A stretch of DNA of 64,000 nt from SZUA-309 sp965215995 (lineage in GTDB: Bacteria > Pseudomonadota > Gammaproteobacteria > Pseudomonadales > Azotimanducaceae). The DNA is taken from assembly GCA_965215995.1 (NCBI GenBank), contig OZ244128.1, positions 5,456,001 to 5,520,000 on the forward strand, in the 5' to 3' direction. Position numbers and translations under genes: made by a program. Shown one piece after another: positions 25,166 to 33,221 of the stretch; position 1 is the first letter of the stretch; the number at the start of each line of letters is the position of its first letter. The notes below the pieces were generated by a model. That model was given only the letters and a program-made list of their open reading frames with translations, made no database searches and was not told where the DNA came from.

Positions 25166-26014
25166 ATGGTATCCACGCTCGCCGCGGTCACGTCCACGTT
25201 GGCCGCCGCCACTTATCTAACCGGCTCCCTGCTGCAGGCTCGTCGCTACCGACAGAATGCTCAGAGCCCGGGACTTCATACCGAAACCCATGCCCAGGGC
25301 AGCGACAACCCGGCTCTGCTCCTGCTCGCGGTTGCCGGTGCCCTGCTGCATGGTTTCAGCAATTACCAGATCATCTGGAGCGACGGCTATCTGCATCTCG
25401 GTATCGCCACCTCCACCAGTCTGGTCTCCTGGATCATGCTGGTGTTCGTGGTGATCGCCAGCTTCCGGTTGCCCTTGAGCAATCTGCTGGTGCTCGTTCT
25501 GCCTTTAGCGGCGGCAGGCGCGCTGCTGGTGCTGATGGCTCCGGACGTCGCCTCTCTGCCCATGGCCAGCTTCTCGGATCCGCTCATCTGGCACATCATG
25601 ATCTCAATCGTCGCCTACAGCATTCTGTTCATGGCGGCCTGCCAATCCGTGCTGCTGGCCGTGCTCGAGCATCGGTTGAAAGCAAAGCTCAAGTTGCGCT
25701 TCCTGAAACTGTTGCCGCCGCTGCAGACCATGGAAAGCCTGCTGTTCGGTCTGCTCTGGACCGGCATCGTCGCGCTGACGCTGGCCATTGGCAGCGGATT
25801 CCTGTTCCTGGATGACATGTTCGAGCAGCGGGTGGTGCATCACACAGTACTGGCGCTGGCCAGCTGGGTGCTCTACGCGGGTCTCCTCGCTGGTCATCGT
25901 CTGCTCGGCTGGCGCGGCACAACGGCCGTTCGCTGGACACTGATCGCATTCAGCCTGTTACTGCTTGGTTACTTCGGTAGCAAGTTTGTCATCGAGGTGC
26001 TGCTGGAAGGCTGA
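25166..26014 (+). CDS. ypjD: CcsA/YpjD-family membrane protein (cytochrome c assembly type)
   Basis: 282-residue polytopic inner-membrane protein with about eight hydrophobic segments and the CcsA-like motif WHIMISIVAYSILFMAA; conserved histidines in HGFSNYQ, WHIM and HHTVLALASW could bind haem as in the wider family. The real function of YpjD is unclear. Start ATG 25166 is preferred over the upstream TTG at 25148. The stop overlaps the corB start by 1 nt (TGATG), and the pair is divergent from ffh, the E. coli arrangement. Confidence 0.88.
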   Translation: MVSTLAAVTSTLAAATYLTGSLLQARRYRQNAQSPGLHTETHAQGSDNPALLLLAVAGALLHGFSNYQIIWSDGYLHLGIATSTSLVSWIMLVFVVIASFRLPLSNLLVLVLPLAAAGALLVLMAPDVASLPMASFSDPLIWHIMISIVAYSILFMAACQSVLLAVLEHRLKAKLKLRFLKLLPPLQTMESLLFGLLWTGIVALTLAIGSGFLFLDDMFEQRVVHHTVLALASWVLYAGLLAGHRLLGWRGTTAVRWTLIAFSLLLLGYFGSKFVIEVLLEG

Positions 26015-27276
26015 TGTCCGATCTGCCCGACTACCTGCTGCTGGCACTCATCGTGCTGCTCACCGTTCTTTCGGCGTTCTTCTCGAGCTCCGAGACCGCC
26101 ATGATCGGCTTGAACCGCTATCGGCTCCGCCACCTGGTCAAGGAAAAACACGGTGGTGCCAGAATTGCCAATCGCCTGCTTCGCCGGCCGGATCGGCTGC
26201 TCGGCGTCATTCTGCTCGGCAACAACCTGGTCAACTTCATGGCTGCGAGCCTCGGCACGGTGGTCGGCATCCGGTTGTTCGGCGACGCGGGCGTCGTCGT
26301 CGCGCCCGTGCTGCTCACCATCTACTTCCTGATCTTCGCGGAGGTGGCTCCGAAAACCGTGGCGGCCCATCGCCCGGAACCCATTGCCTTTACCGCCGGT
26401 TATGTTCTCGAGCCTCTGCTACGTCTTTTTTACCCCATGGTCTGGTGCATCAACACCGTCGCCAACGCCCTGGTGAAGCCCTTCATACCTCGCCATGACG
26501 AGCAGGAAGATCACCTGTCCGCGGAGGAGTTGCGCACGGTAGTCAACGAGGGAGTGAGCATGCATGACCAGAGTCAGAACATGCTGCTCGGTGTTCTGGA
26601 CCTGGAGAAGGTCACGGTTAACGACATCATGGTGCCGCGGAGCGAGATCATAGCCGTGGACATCGATGATGATCTCGGTGACACCCTGAACCTGCTCGGT
26701 GCCAGCCAGCACACCCGGTTGCCCGTCTACAAAGAGAACATCAACAACATCATCGGCGTGTTGCACCTGCGCCGACTCGGCAAGCACCTGCCGAGAACGA
26801 GCACCGCCGAGCCGCTGACCCGCTCGGACATCATGCAGCTCACTGACGAGCCGTACTTCGTGCCCGAAGGCACGCCGCTGCACACACAGCTCGTCAACTT
26901 CAAGAAAGAGCGCAAGCGGATCGCGCTGGTGGTGGATGAGTATGGCGATATCGAGGGCATCGTCACTCTGGAGGACATCCTCGAGGAGATCGTCGGCGAG
27001 TTCACCACGGACTTTGCCGCCAGCATGCCGGAGATCAGCCCGACGGAAGATGGGGCTTACCTGATCGATGGCATGGCCGTGCTCAGAGACATCAACCGGG
27101 CGCTTGGCTGGGACCTGCCCACCACCGGGCCGAAGACCCTGAACGGTCTGGTACTCGAGTACCTCGAGGCGATCCCGGAGAACAACCTCTGCGTGCAGAT
27201 CGATGACTACCTGATCGAAACCCTGCAGATCAAGGAGAACGTCATCAAGACACTGAAGATTGCCCGGGCACCTTAG
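26014..27276 (+). CDS. corB: CorB/YfjD-type CNNM transporter-associated protein (DUF21-CBS-CorC_HlyC)
   Basis: 420-residue membrane protein of the CNNM/CorC family, linked to magnesium/cobalt transport or efflux. Four hydrophobic segments form the DUF21 domain (residues 1-185, with SAFFSSSETAMIGLNRYR), followed by two CBS domains (about 205-330, IMVPRSEI... and VVDEYGDIEGIVTLEDILEEIVGE) and a C-terminal CorC/HlyC domain (about 345-420). Intact and full-length. Translationally coupled to ypjD. Transport substrate is inferred from the family. Confidence 0.9.
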   Translation: MSDLPDYLLLALIVLLTVLSAFFSSSETAMIGLNRYRLRHLVKEKHGGARIANRLLRRPDRLLGVILLGNNLVNFMAASLGTVVGIRLFGDAGVVVAPVLLTIYFLIFAEVAPKTVAAHRPEPIAFTAGYVLEPLLRLFYPMVWCINTVANALVKPFIPRHDEQEDHLSAEELRTVVNEGVSMHDQSQNMLLGVLDLEKVTVNDIMVPRSEIIAVDIDDDLGDTLNLLGASQHTRLPVYKENINNIIGVLHLRRLGKHLPRTSTAEPLTRSDIMQLTDEPYFVPEGTPLHTQLVNFKKERKRIALVVDEYGDIEGIVTLEDILEEIVGEFTTDFAASMPEISPTEDGAYLIDGMAVLRDINRALGWDLPTTGPKTLNGLVLEYLEAIPENNLCVQIDDYLIETLQIKENVIKTLKIARAP

Positions 27277-27329
27277 CAGCCTGCACTTCCACCAGGCTGA
27301 GAGCGTTGCCGGTGCCCAAGAGGCACCGG
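27277..27329. terminator. Two hairpins between convergent corB and leuA
   Basis: CAGCCTG / CAGGCTG (27277-27283 with 27293-27299) directly after the corB stop, then CCGGTGCC / GGCACCGG with a 5-nt loop (27309-27329). No long T-tract, but the position between convergent genes suits a bidirectional terminator. Confidence 0.5.
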
Positions 27330-27355
27330 ACTGGCTCCAAGACAGTTCCCGGGCG

Positions 27356-29038
27356 TCAGGCTTTCCAGCGCCGATTCATGGCAGAGATGATGGCCATCAG
27401 CGATGCGGTGATGGTGTTCCGCGACAACCCTGCACCGAAACAGCGCCCCCCCTCATCATCGATCGCGAGCAGGCAGATCGCCTGAGCATCCTTACCGGTC
27501 GCCAACGCATGCTCGTGATAATCAACTATGTTCAGCGGCTCGTTCAGCGTCTCAACAAGACCGTTCACGAACGCTTCTATCGGGCCGCTACCCTCACCAT
27601 CAATGGTCACCACCTGCTCCGAGACCACCACCCGCGCCACACAGCGCTGGTCATCTTCCCGACCGGACAACAGGTCGTAGTCCTGCAACCGGTAGGGGCC
27701 TGACTCGACCACGTACTCCTTGAGCAGCGAGTCGAGGATCTCATCGGATTTCACCTCTCGATCCAGCTGCTCGGTAAGCTCCTGAACCAACCCGGAAAAC
27801 TCAACCAGCATCTCCCGGGGCAGGGAAACGCCGTGATGCTCTTCCAGAATGAAACCAACCCCGCCTTTCCCGGACTGGCTGTTTACCCGCACGGTTTCCT
27901 TGTAGGAAGAACCCACGTCTTCGGGGTCGATGGGCAGGTATGGCACTTCCCAGTGATCCCGGTCCACCTTGGCCATACCTTTCTTGATGGCATCCTGGTG
28001 CGAGCCGGAGAAAGCCGTGAACACCAGATCACCCGCATAGGGGTGCCGTTCCGGCACGGCCAGCTTGTTGATTTTCTCCACCGTCTCGCGAATCCGGGGC
28101 ATTTCGGTGAAATCGAGTTGAGGATCCACGCCCTGGCTGAACATGTTCATGGCCATGGTGACCACATCGCAGTTTCCCGTGCGCTCACCGTTCCCAAAGA
28201 GCGTTCCTTCCACCCGCTCTGCACCTGCCATCAGCGCGAGTTCCGTCGCAGCAACACCCGTACCCCGATCGTTGTGGGTGTGCAGACTGACCACGATACG
28301 ATCCCGGCCCGGGAAGTTCCGGCAAAACCACTCGATCTGATCGGCGTAGATGTTTGGTGTCGCCATCTCCACCGTGGACGGCAGATTGATCACGATGGGC
28401 TCTTCTTCGGTAGCGCCCCAGGTATCGGCCACCGCTGCCGAGATCTCCACCGCGAAGTCCAGCTCCGTACCGGTAAAGCTCTCCGGTGAGTACTCGAAGG
28501 TGATGTTGGAATCCAGGCGTTTGAGACCTTCCTTCACGAGCTCGGTACCGTTCACCGCCAGGTCGATGATGCCCTGCCGGTCCATGCCGAAGACCACTCG
28601 CCGTTGCAGCTCTGATGTGGAGTTATAGAGATGGAAGATCACCGACGGTGCGCCCTGCAGTGCTTCCACGCTGCGCTCGATGAGCTCCTCCCTTGCCTGA
28701 CAGAGAATCTGAATGGACACCCCTGGCGGAATCCGATCCTCATCGATAATCCTACGGATGAAGTCGAAGTCCGGCTGCGAGGCCGCCGGGAACCCCACCT
28801 CGATCTCGGCGAAGCCGATCTCCAGCAGCAGGTCCCACATGGCAAGCTTCTCCTCCACGTTCATGGGGTCGATCAGGGCCTGATTGCCGTCCCTCAGATC
28901 GACGCTGCACCAGCGTGGGGGTGCGGTGATGACCTTTGACGGCCACTGCCGGTCGGTCAGGTCAATCGGCTCGAAAGGCCGATACTTGTGGAACGGCATC
29001 CGGTTAGCCGCTCGTCCTGCTTGTACTTGCTCGCTCAT
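27356..29038 (-). CDS. leuA: 2-isopropylmalate synthase
   Basis: Condenses 2-ketoisovalerate with acetyl-CoA, first committed step of leucine synthesis. 560 residues, the long LeuA form of Pseudomonas/actinobacterial type: catalytic TIM barrel with WCSVDLRDGNQALIDPM, HTHNDRGTGVAATE metal motif and GNGERTGNCD, and a C-terminal regulatory domain from about residue 430. Start ATG 29038 follows GGAG at 8 nt; an upstream in-frame extension is not conserved. Preceded by a leader peptide with four consecutive Leu codons, pointing to attenuation. Confidence 0.96.
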   Translation of the reverse strand: MSEQVQAGRAANRMPFHKYRPFEPIDLTDRQWPSKVITAPPRWCSVDLRDGNQALIDPMNVEEKLAMWDLLLEIGFAEIEVGFPAASQPDFDFIRRIIDEDRIPPGVSIQILCQAREELIERSVEALQGAPSVIFHLYNSTSELQRRVVFGMDRQGIIDLAVNGTELVKEGLKRLDSNITFEYSPESFTGTELDFAVEISAAVADTWGATEEEPIVINLPSTVEMATPNIYADQIEWFCRNFPGRDRIVVSLHTHNDRGTGVAATELALMAGAERVEGTLFGNGERTGNCDVVTMAMNMFSQGVDPQLDFTEMPRIRETVEKINKLAVPERHPYAGDLVFTAFSGSHQDAIKKGMAKVDRDHWEVPYLPIDPEDVGSSYKETVRVNSQSGKGGVGFILEEHHGVSLPREMLVEFSGLVQELTEQLDREVKSDEILDSLLKEYVVESGPYRLQDYDLLSGREDDQRCVARVVVSEQVVTIDGEGSGPIEAFVNGLVETLNEPLNIVDYHEHALATGKDAQAICLLAIDDEGGRCFGAGLSRNTITASLMAIISAMNRRWKA

Positions 29039-29111
29039 GTCGTTGCTCCGCGACTTGTCTACGCAATGCGGTTGGACAGCTCCGAGAAGCACTCAGACAC
29101 TGTCTCTGCGT

Positions 29112-29192
29112 GAGCCTTGCGGCTCTTGGGAATTTCGGGGTCTGGGTGGGCCATCCGGCCCTTGTCAACAAATATACGCCGGCTAGACCGGC
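29112..29192 (-). promoter_or_regulatory. Candidate leucine attenuator region of leuA
   Basis: After the leader peptide the leuA 5' region holds three short hairpins: GCCGG/CCGGC (29178-29192, spanning the peptide stop and followed by GTATATTTGTTG), GGGCC/GGCCC (29148-29161) and GAGCC/GGCTC with a GCAA loop (29112-29125). The first two share complementary CCGG/GGCC arms and could form alternative pairings. No classical long T-tract terminator is seen, so the mechanism may be translational or Rho-linked. Confidence 0.45.
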
Positions 29193-29263
29193 AGCAGTAG
29201 CAGTCGGGTAGCACGCGCCAGAGCGGCGGTGCGCAGAACTTGATCTGTGGGCTGGATGTTCAC
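29183..29263 (-). CDS. leuL: Leucine leader peptide upstream of leuA
   Basis: 26-residue peptide starting VNIQPTDQVLRTAAL and ending ATRLLLLPV, with four consecutive leucine codons (CTG CTA CTG CTG, one of them the rarer CTA) just before the stop. This is the pattern of a leu-operon attenuation leader. Start is GTG 29263; there is no Shine-Dalgarno, and the predicted promoter would start the transcript at or within a base or two of that GTG, so it may be leaderless. Function is inferred from the Leu run and its place 144 bp before leuA. Confidence 0.65.
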   Translation of the reverse strand: MNIQPTDQVLRTAALARATRLLLLPV

Positions 29264-29270
29264 AGCGCGC

Positions 29271-29299
29271 ACTATAGTCGCTATTAAGGGTTCTGGGAA
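29271..29299 (-). promoter_or_regulatory. Predicted promoter of leuL-leuA
   Basis: TTCCCA (29294-29299), 17-bp spacer, TATAGT (29271-29276) on the minus strand. The -10 matches 5 of 6 and the -35 matches 4 of 6. The -35 overlaps the outermost arm of palindrome C (TTCTGGG at 29291-29297). Confidence 0.55.
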
Positions 29300-29451
29300 G
29301 ATGTTCAGGGGGCCGGTGGTTTCGCATTGTCCTTGACGGGGCAGTTTGCGGCCATGGATGGCCGCAACCTGAGCGCACAGGGATGTCTTGAGCGTCCCCG
29401 GCAAGGACAATGCGAAACCAGCGGGCCTTTGAAACCATCTCAACCCAGAAC
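29291..29451. repeat. Intergenic palindrome C (shared-core family)
   Basis: Inner arms of 25 bp (29317-29341 with 29396-29420, one mismatch) and looser outer arms ending in TTCTGGG / CCCAGAA. The core carries CATGGATG (29353-29360, inside the perfect GCGGCC...GGCCGC hairpin) and CAGGGATG (29378-29385), 25 bp apart, joined by TGAGCGC and followed by CTTGAGCGTC. It lies 16 bp past the purT stop and immediately upstream of the leuA promoter. Confidence 0.75.
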
Positions 29452-29466
29452 ACCTACAAAAAGTGC

Positions 29467-30663
29467 CTATGTAGGGTCACCGAAGGTAGGTTCGATGGCC
29501 GCCGCCGAGCGCTTGGCGCGTGCCACCGCCTCCTCGACGCTATCCGCCAGTGCCAGCGCGACGCCGAGGCGGCGCTCACCGCGGACTTCCGGTTTGCCGA
29601 ACAAGCGGATCTGCGTGTTCTGTTCAGTCAGCGCGGCATCCAGGTTACCGAAGCGGACGTCTGCCGAATCCCCTTCGACGAGCAACACGGCGGACGCCGA
29701 CGGGCCTCTCTGGACTATGTTGGGCACTGGCAGGCCGAGAATGGCTCGGGCATGCAGGGCAAACTCCGACAGGTCCTGACTGATCAGGGTGACCATGCCC
29801 GTATCATGTGGACGGGGGCTGACCTCCGAGAAGTAAACTTGGTCGTCTTTGACGAAGAACTCGACGCCGAAAAGACCATGACCACCCAGCGCGGACGTCA
29901 CCTCTCTTGCGACTCGCCGGGAGGTCTCGAGAGCCGCGGCGCTCATCGGCTGCGGCTGCCAGGATTCACGGTAGTCGCCCCGTTCCTGGCGGTGACCGAT
30001 GGGGTCACAGAAAGAAACACCATCACGATGCTGCACGGTCAACAGCGTGATCTCATAGTCGAAATCGACAAACCCTTCAACGATGACCTTGTCTGCTCCA
30101 CCGCGGGCACCGGACTGAGCATAAGCCCAGGCAGCTGCCGCATCCGCTTCGCTGTGAACGGTGGATTGGCCTTTACCGGAGGAGCTCATGACAGGCTTGA
30201 CCACGCACGGCACACCAATCTCGGTAATCGCCGCCTGGAAATCGGCTTCGGTCGCGGCAAAACGATAAGGTGAGGTGAGTACCCCGAGCTCTTCCGCGGC
30301 CAGGCGGCGGATGCCTTCACGGTTCATGGTCAGCCGGGCTGCGCGAGCAGTGGGGATCACCGTCTGCCCGGCAGCTTCCAGCTCAAGCAGCTTGTCCGTG
30401 GCAATGGCCTCGATTTCCGGCACCACCAGATCCGGCGACTCGGCTGCGATCACGGACTCCAGCGCCTCCGGGTCCAACATGTTGATCACATGGCTCCGGT
30501 GCGCGACCTGCATGGCCGGCGCGTTCTCGTAGCGATCCACGGCGATCACCTCGACACCGAGCCGTTGCAGCTCGATCACGACTTCTTTACCCAGCTCCCC
30601 GGAGCCGAGCATCATCACTCGGGTAGCACCCTCTGCACCCGGCGTGCCAATGGAAATGCTCAT
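29467..30663 (-). CDS. purT: Formate-dependent phosphoribosylglycinamide formyltransferase
   Basis: ATP-grasp enzyme converting GAR to formyl-GAR with free formate (purine synthesis). 398 residues: N-terminal domain MLGSGELGKEVVIELQRLGVEVIAVDRY, ATP-grasp core with VVKPVMSSSGKGQS and the metal motif VEFFVKDDQVYFSEVSPRPHDTGMV. Its start overlaps the end of the upstream carbonic-anhydrase-like gene by 4 nt (ATGA), so the two are co-translated. Confidence 0.96.
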   Translation of the reverse strand: MSISIGTPGAEGATRVMMLGSGELGKEVVIELQRLGVEVIAVDRYENAPAMQVAHRSHVINMLDPEALESVIAAESPDLVVPEIEAIATDKLLELEAAGQTVIPTARAARLTMNREGIRRLAAEELGVLTSPYRFAATEADFQAAITEIGVPCVVKPVMSSSGKGQSTVHSEADAAAAWAYAQSGARGGADKVIVEGFVDFDYEITLLTVQHRDGVSFCDPIGHRQERGDYRESWQPQPMSAAALETSRRVAREVTSALGGHGLFGVEFFVKDDQVYFSEVSPRPHDTGMVTLISQDLSEFALHARAILGLPVPNIVQRGPSASAVLLVEGDSADVRFGNLDAALTEQNTQIRLFGKPEVRGERRLGVALALADSVEEAVARAKRSAAAIEPTFGDPT

Positions 30664-31202
30664 CCGATGATATCCACCTTAGGCTGCACGGAAAGCCCCT
30701 TCATAAACCGCTGGGCGTTCTCCCAGTAGTTCACGGCACTCACCTTCAGGTCGGCCACCTGCGCCTCAGTCAGGGTTCTAACCACCTTGCCGGGTGCACC
30801 CATGACCATCGAGTTGTCAGGGATCTCCTTTCCTTCGGTGATCAACGCGTTGGCGCCAATCAGGCAATTCCGCCCGATCTTGGCGTCGGTCAGCACGACC
30901 GCGTTGATACCGATCAGCGAGTTGTCGCCGATCTCGCAGCTATGCAACGTCACATTGTGGCCCACGGTCACGTGAGTGCCGACAACAAGTGGACTACCGT
31001 GATCGGTGTGCAGAACCGCGCCATCCTGAATGTTGGCGTACTCGCCTACCGTTATGGGCTCGTTGTCTCCCCTCAGCACCGCATTGAACCAGACGCTGGC
31101 ACCCCGCTTCAGCAGCACAGTGCCTATCACCATGGCACTGTCTGCCACCCAGTATTCCTCGCTGTCGGCCCGTACCCGTCGATCGTCCAGCTGCAGCAGC
31201 AC
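30660..31202 (-). CDS. Gamma-class carbonic anhydrase family protein (YrdA/PaaY type)
   Basis: 180-residue left-handed beta-helix protein of hexapeptide repeats (e.g. IGINAVVLTDAKIGRNCLIGANALI). Candidate metal-binding histidines lie in LHTDHGSPL, and VTVGHNVTLHSC, the pattern of gamma carbonic anhydrases and YrdA/PaaY. Start is GTG 31202, 6 nt after AGAGGAG, which gives the usual family length; the longer in-frame reading to 31325 is not conserved. Whether it hydrates CO2 or hydrolyses thioesters cannot be told. Coupled with purT. Confidence 0.87.
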   Translation of the reverse strand: MLLQLDDRRVRADSEEYWVADSAMVIGTVLLKRGASVWFNAVLRGDNEPITVGEYANIQDGAVLHTDHGSPLVVGTHVTVGHNVTLHSCEIGDNSLIGINAVVLTDAKIGRNCLIGANALITEGKEIPDNSMVMGAPGKVVRTLTEAQVADLKVSAVNYWENAQRFMKGLSVQPKVDIIG

Positions 31203-31325
31203 GCCGCTCTCCTCTACATGTTGATTACATGTGCTGCTTACGACAGCACCTCGGAATTGGGCATAGTAGCCAAAGGGGGGCTGAGAACAACACCCGACAA
31301 CAGCGAGCAACCAACCTGGGTCCAC

Positions 31326-31658
31326 ATGACTACCCGACTACCAGCTTTTGAAGTGCTGGTGGATATGGCTCGCAACGATCCGGAAGGACTCGAGACGTTG
31401 CGTCGTTCACTCACGAACGCCGTCATCGCCACTGCCAGCAGCGAAGATTCCCGTCGCCGCTTGAAGGGACTGCAGTTCCGTGTAGACCTGGAGCGGCGTC
31501 GCGCGCCTACCCCACTGGCGGCGACGATTCGCATTTCAGAAATGATGTGCCGATCCCTGGCCGATCTGCACGCCTCCTTCGTCACCCCCGTGGACACAGA
31601 GGAGGCCCTCTCAGCATCGTCCGTACTGGACAACGTGGTGCCTTTCCCTCGAAGCTAG
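31326..31658 (+). CDS. DUF3135 family protein
   Basis: 110-residue soluble protein with family-like features: N-terminal FEVLVDMARNDPEGLETLR and central LKGLQFRVDLERRRAPTPLAATIRISEMM. Matches my recollection of DUF3135, small gammaproteobacterial proteins of unknown function. No membrane segment or signal. ATG 31326 begins the conserved part; the ribosome site is weak. Divergent from the carbonic-anhydrase-like gene by 123 bp. Function unknown. Confidence 0.72.
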   Translation: MTTRLPAFEVLVDMARNDPEGLETLRRSLTNAVIATASSEDSRRRLKGLQFRVDLERRRAPTPLAATIRISEMMCRSLADLHASFVTPVDTEEALSASSVLDNVVPFPRS

Positions 31659-31714
31659 CAGCTTGTTGAAACCGGCGGGTTACACTCAGCATCAGCCCAT
31701 CGAGGGTAATGGCC

Positions 31715-32269
31715 ATGAAGTTCTGCAGTGATTGCGGTGGCGGCATCAACCGTAAGGTGCCTGCCGGTGACAACCGGGAGCGTTTCGTCTGCGAATCCTG
31801 TGAAACCGTCCACTACATCAACCCGCGAATCGTCGCCGGTTGCCTGCCTGTCTGGGAAGATCGGGTTCTGCTCTGCAAGCGCGCCAACAAGCCGCGTGCC
31901 GGTTACTGGACCCTGCCCGCGGGATTCCTCGAGAACAACGAAACCATCACTGCTGGGGCCACCCGGGAAACCTTGGAGGAAGCCAACGCAGTAGTGGCCA
32001 ACCTGGATCTCTACACGATCTTCAGCCTGCCGCACATCTCTCAGATCTATCTTTTCTATCGGGCGGACATGACGGGCCCTGAGTTTTCGCCGGGCTTTGA
32101 ATCCTTGGAAGTAGCGCTGTTCCACGAGCAGGACATTCCCTGGGACGAGCTGGCTTTTCCCGTGATCCGGCACACGCTCGAGCATTTCTTCAGTGATCGC
32201 TCGAGCGGCGTTTACCCGGTCCGCAGTCAGGACATCATCGTCGATCGGGATCCCGCCCGGTTCCGCTAG
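31715..32269 (+). CDS. Zinc-ribbon Nudix hydrolase
   Basis: 184-residue protein: N-terminal zinc ribbon (CSDCGG...CESCETVHY, four cysteines), then a Nudix domain whose box reads G-F-L-E-N-N-E-T-x8-E-T-L-E-E-A-N, i.e. the GX5EX7REUXEEXGU signature with Asn replacing the last Gly. Family members hydrolyse nucleotide diphosphates such as ADP-ribose or NADH; the substrate here is unknown. ATG 31715 is 8 nt after GAGGG; ATG 31709 is too close to it. Converges on the LLM oxidoreductase gene 7 bp away. Confidence 0.88.
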   Translation: MKFCSDCGGGINRKVPAGDNRERFVCESCETVHYINPRIVAGCLPVWEDRVLLCKRANKPRAGYWTLPAGFLENNETITAGATRETLEEANAVVANLDLYTIFSLPHISQIYLFYRADMTGPEFSPGFESLEVALFHEQDIPWDELAFPVIRHTLEHFFSDRSSGVYPVRSQDIIVDRDPARFR

Positions 32270-32276
32270 CGCCTGT

Positions 32277-33194
32277 TCACACCACCAACAGGCTCTTCAG
32301 CAAGCTCCGGGTAGCCTGGCGATCATCCGAATTCAGCGCAAACTCAGAGGCTGCGAAATCGGTGACACCCGCCTCGCGCATGGTTGCAATGCGATCCGCA
32401 ACTTCGTCTCGCGAACCCACGATGGCGAGTTCCGCCGGTCCAGCCACGCCCTCACGCTCGAACATGGAACGATAGGACGGTAGCTGGCCATACATCGCGA
32501 GAGTTTCCCCGATCCGGGCTCGAACGGATGACTCGTCGGCAGTGACGCAGACAGGCAGCGTGGCGATGATGCGCGGCTCTGCCCTGTTTGCGGCCTCCGC
32601 AGCAGCCCGAATCCGCGGCGCGATATGCTCGCGGATCGTCTTCGGACCCACCCAGGCAAGCGTAGTGCCGTCGGCCAGCCGACCGGCGACGCCAAGAGCC
32701 TGCGGTCCAAGTGCTGCAACGACAACGGGAATCGAAGTTGATGGTTTCTGGAACAGCGCAGCTTCGCAGGCAAGCGTTTCCCCCTGATAGGAAACGCGTC
32801 CCTCCCTCAACAGCGGCATCAGGATCGACAGATATTCGCGCAGATGCCGGATTGGCTTCTCGAAGCCAATGCCAAGCTGGGCCATCATCACCTCATGGGA
32901 AAGGCCGATGCCCAGCGTCAACCGGCCACCGATCGCGCTCGCCGAGGTAGCCGTCTGTCCGGCCAGCACCATCGGATGGCGGGGGTACGTCGGTACTATC
33001 GCTGTTCCGAGTTCCAGCTCCGGTACGGCAAGACCAACGGTCGTCAGCACCGTGAGCGCATCAAAGCCGCCGGTCGGATGCTCGGCAAGCCAGTAGCTGG
33101 CGAAGCCATCCCGGGCAACCGCCTTCGCATCATCGATGACTCTGTCGACAGACGCGGTCTGTACCAGTCCTGTGCCGTTTATCCCTATGCGCAT
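32277..33194 (-). CDS. LLM-class (luciferase-like) oxidoreductase, F420-type subgroup
   Basis: 305-residue TIM-barrel flavin/F420 oxidoreductase of the bacterial-luciferase-like superfamily. Typical segments: MRIGINGTG, SYWLAEHPTGGFDALTVLTTVG, LELGTAIVPTYPRHPMVLAGQT, GGRLTLGIGLSH and GVTDFAASEF. The overall pattern resembles the actinobacterial F420-dependent group rather than FMN-dependent alkanal monooxygenases, but cofactor choice cannot be proven from sequence. No F420 biosynthesis genes are in the window. Stands alone, 27 bp after purL's stop side and on the same strand. Confidence 0.82.
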   Translation of the reverse strand: MRIGINGTGLVQTASVDRVIDDAKAVARDGFASYWLAEHPTGGFDALTVLTTVGLAVPELELGTAIVPTYPRHPMVLAGQTATSASAIGGRLTLGIGLSHEVMMAQLGIGFEKPIRHLREYLSILMPLLREGRVSYQGETLACEAALFQKPSTSIPVVVAALGPQALGVAGRLADGTTLAWVGPKTIREHIAPRIRAAAEAANRAEPRIIATLPVCVTADESSVRARIGETLAMYGQLPSYRSMFEREGVAGPAELAIVGSRDEVADRIATMREAGVTDFAASEFALNSDDRQATRSLLKSLLVV

Positions 33195-33221
33195 GGTTCG
33201 TCCTCAACTATCCGTCCGGAA

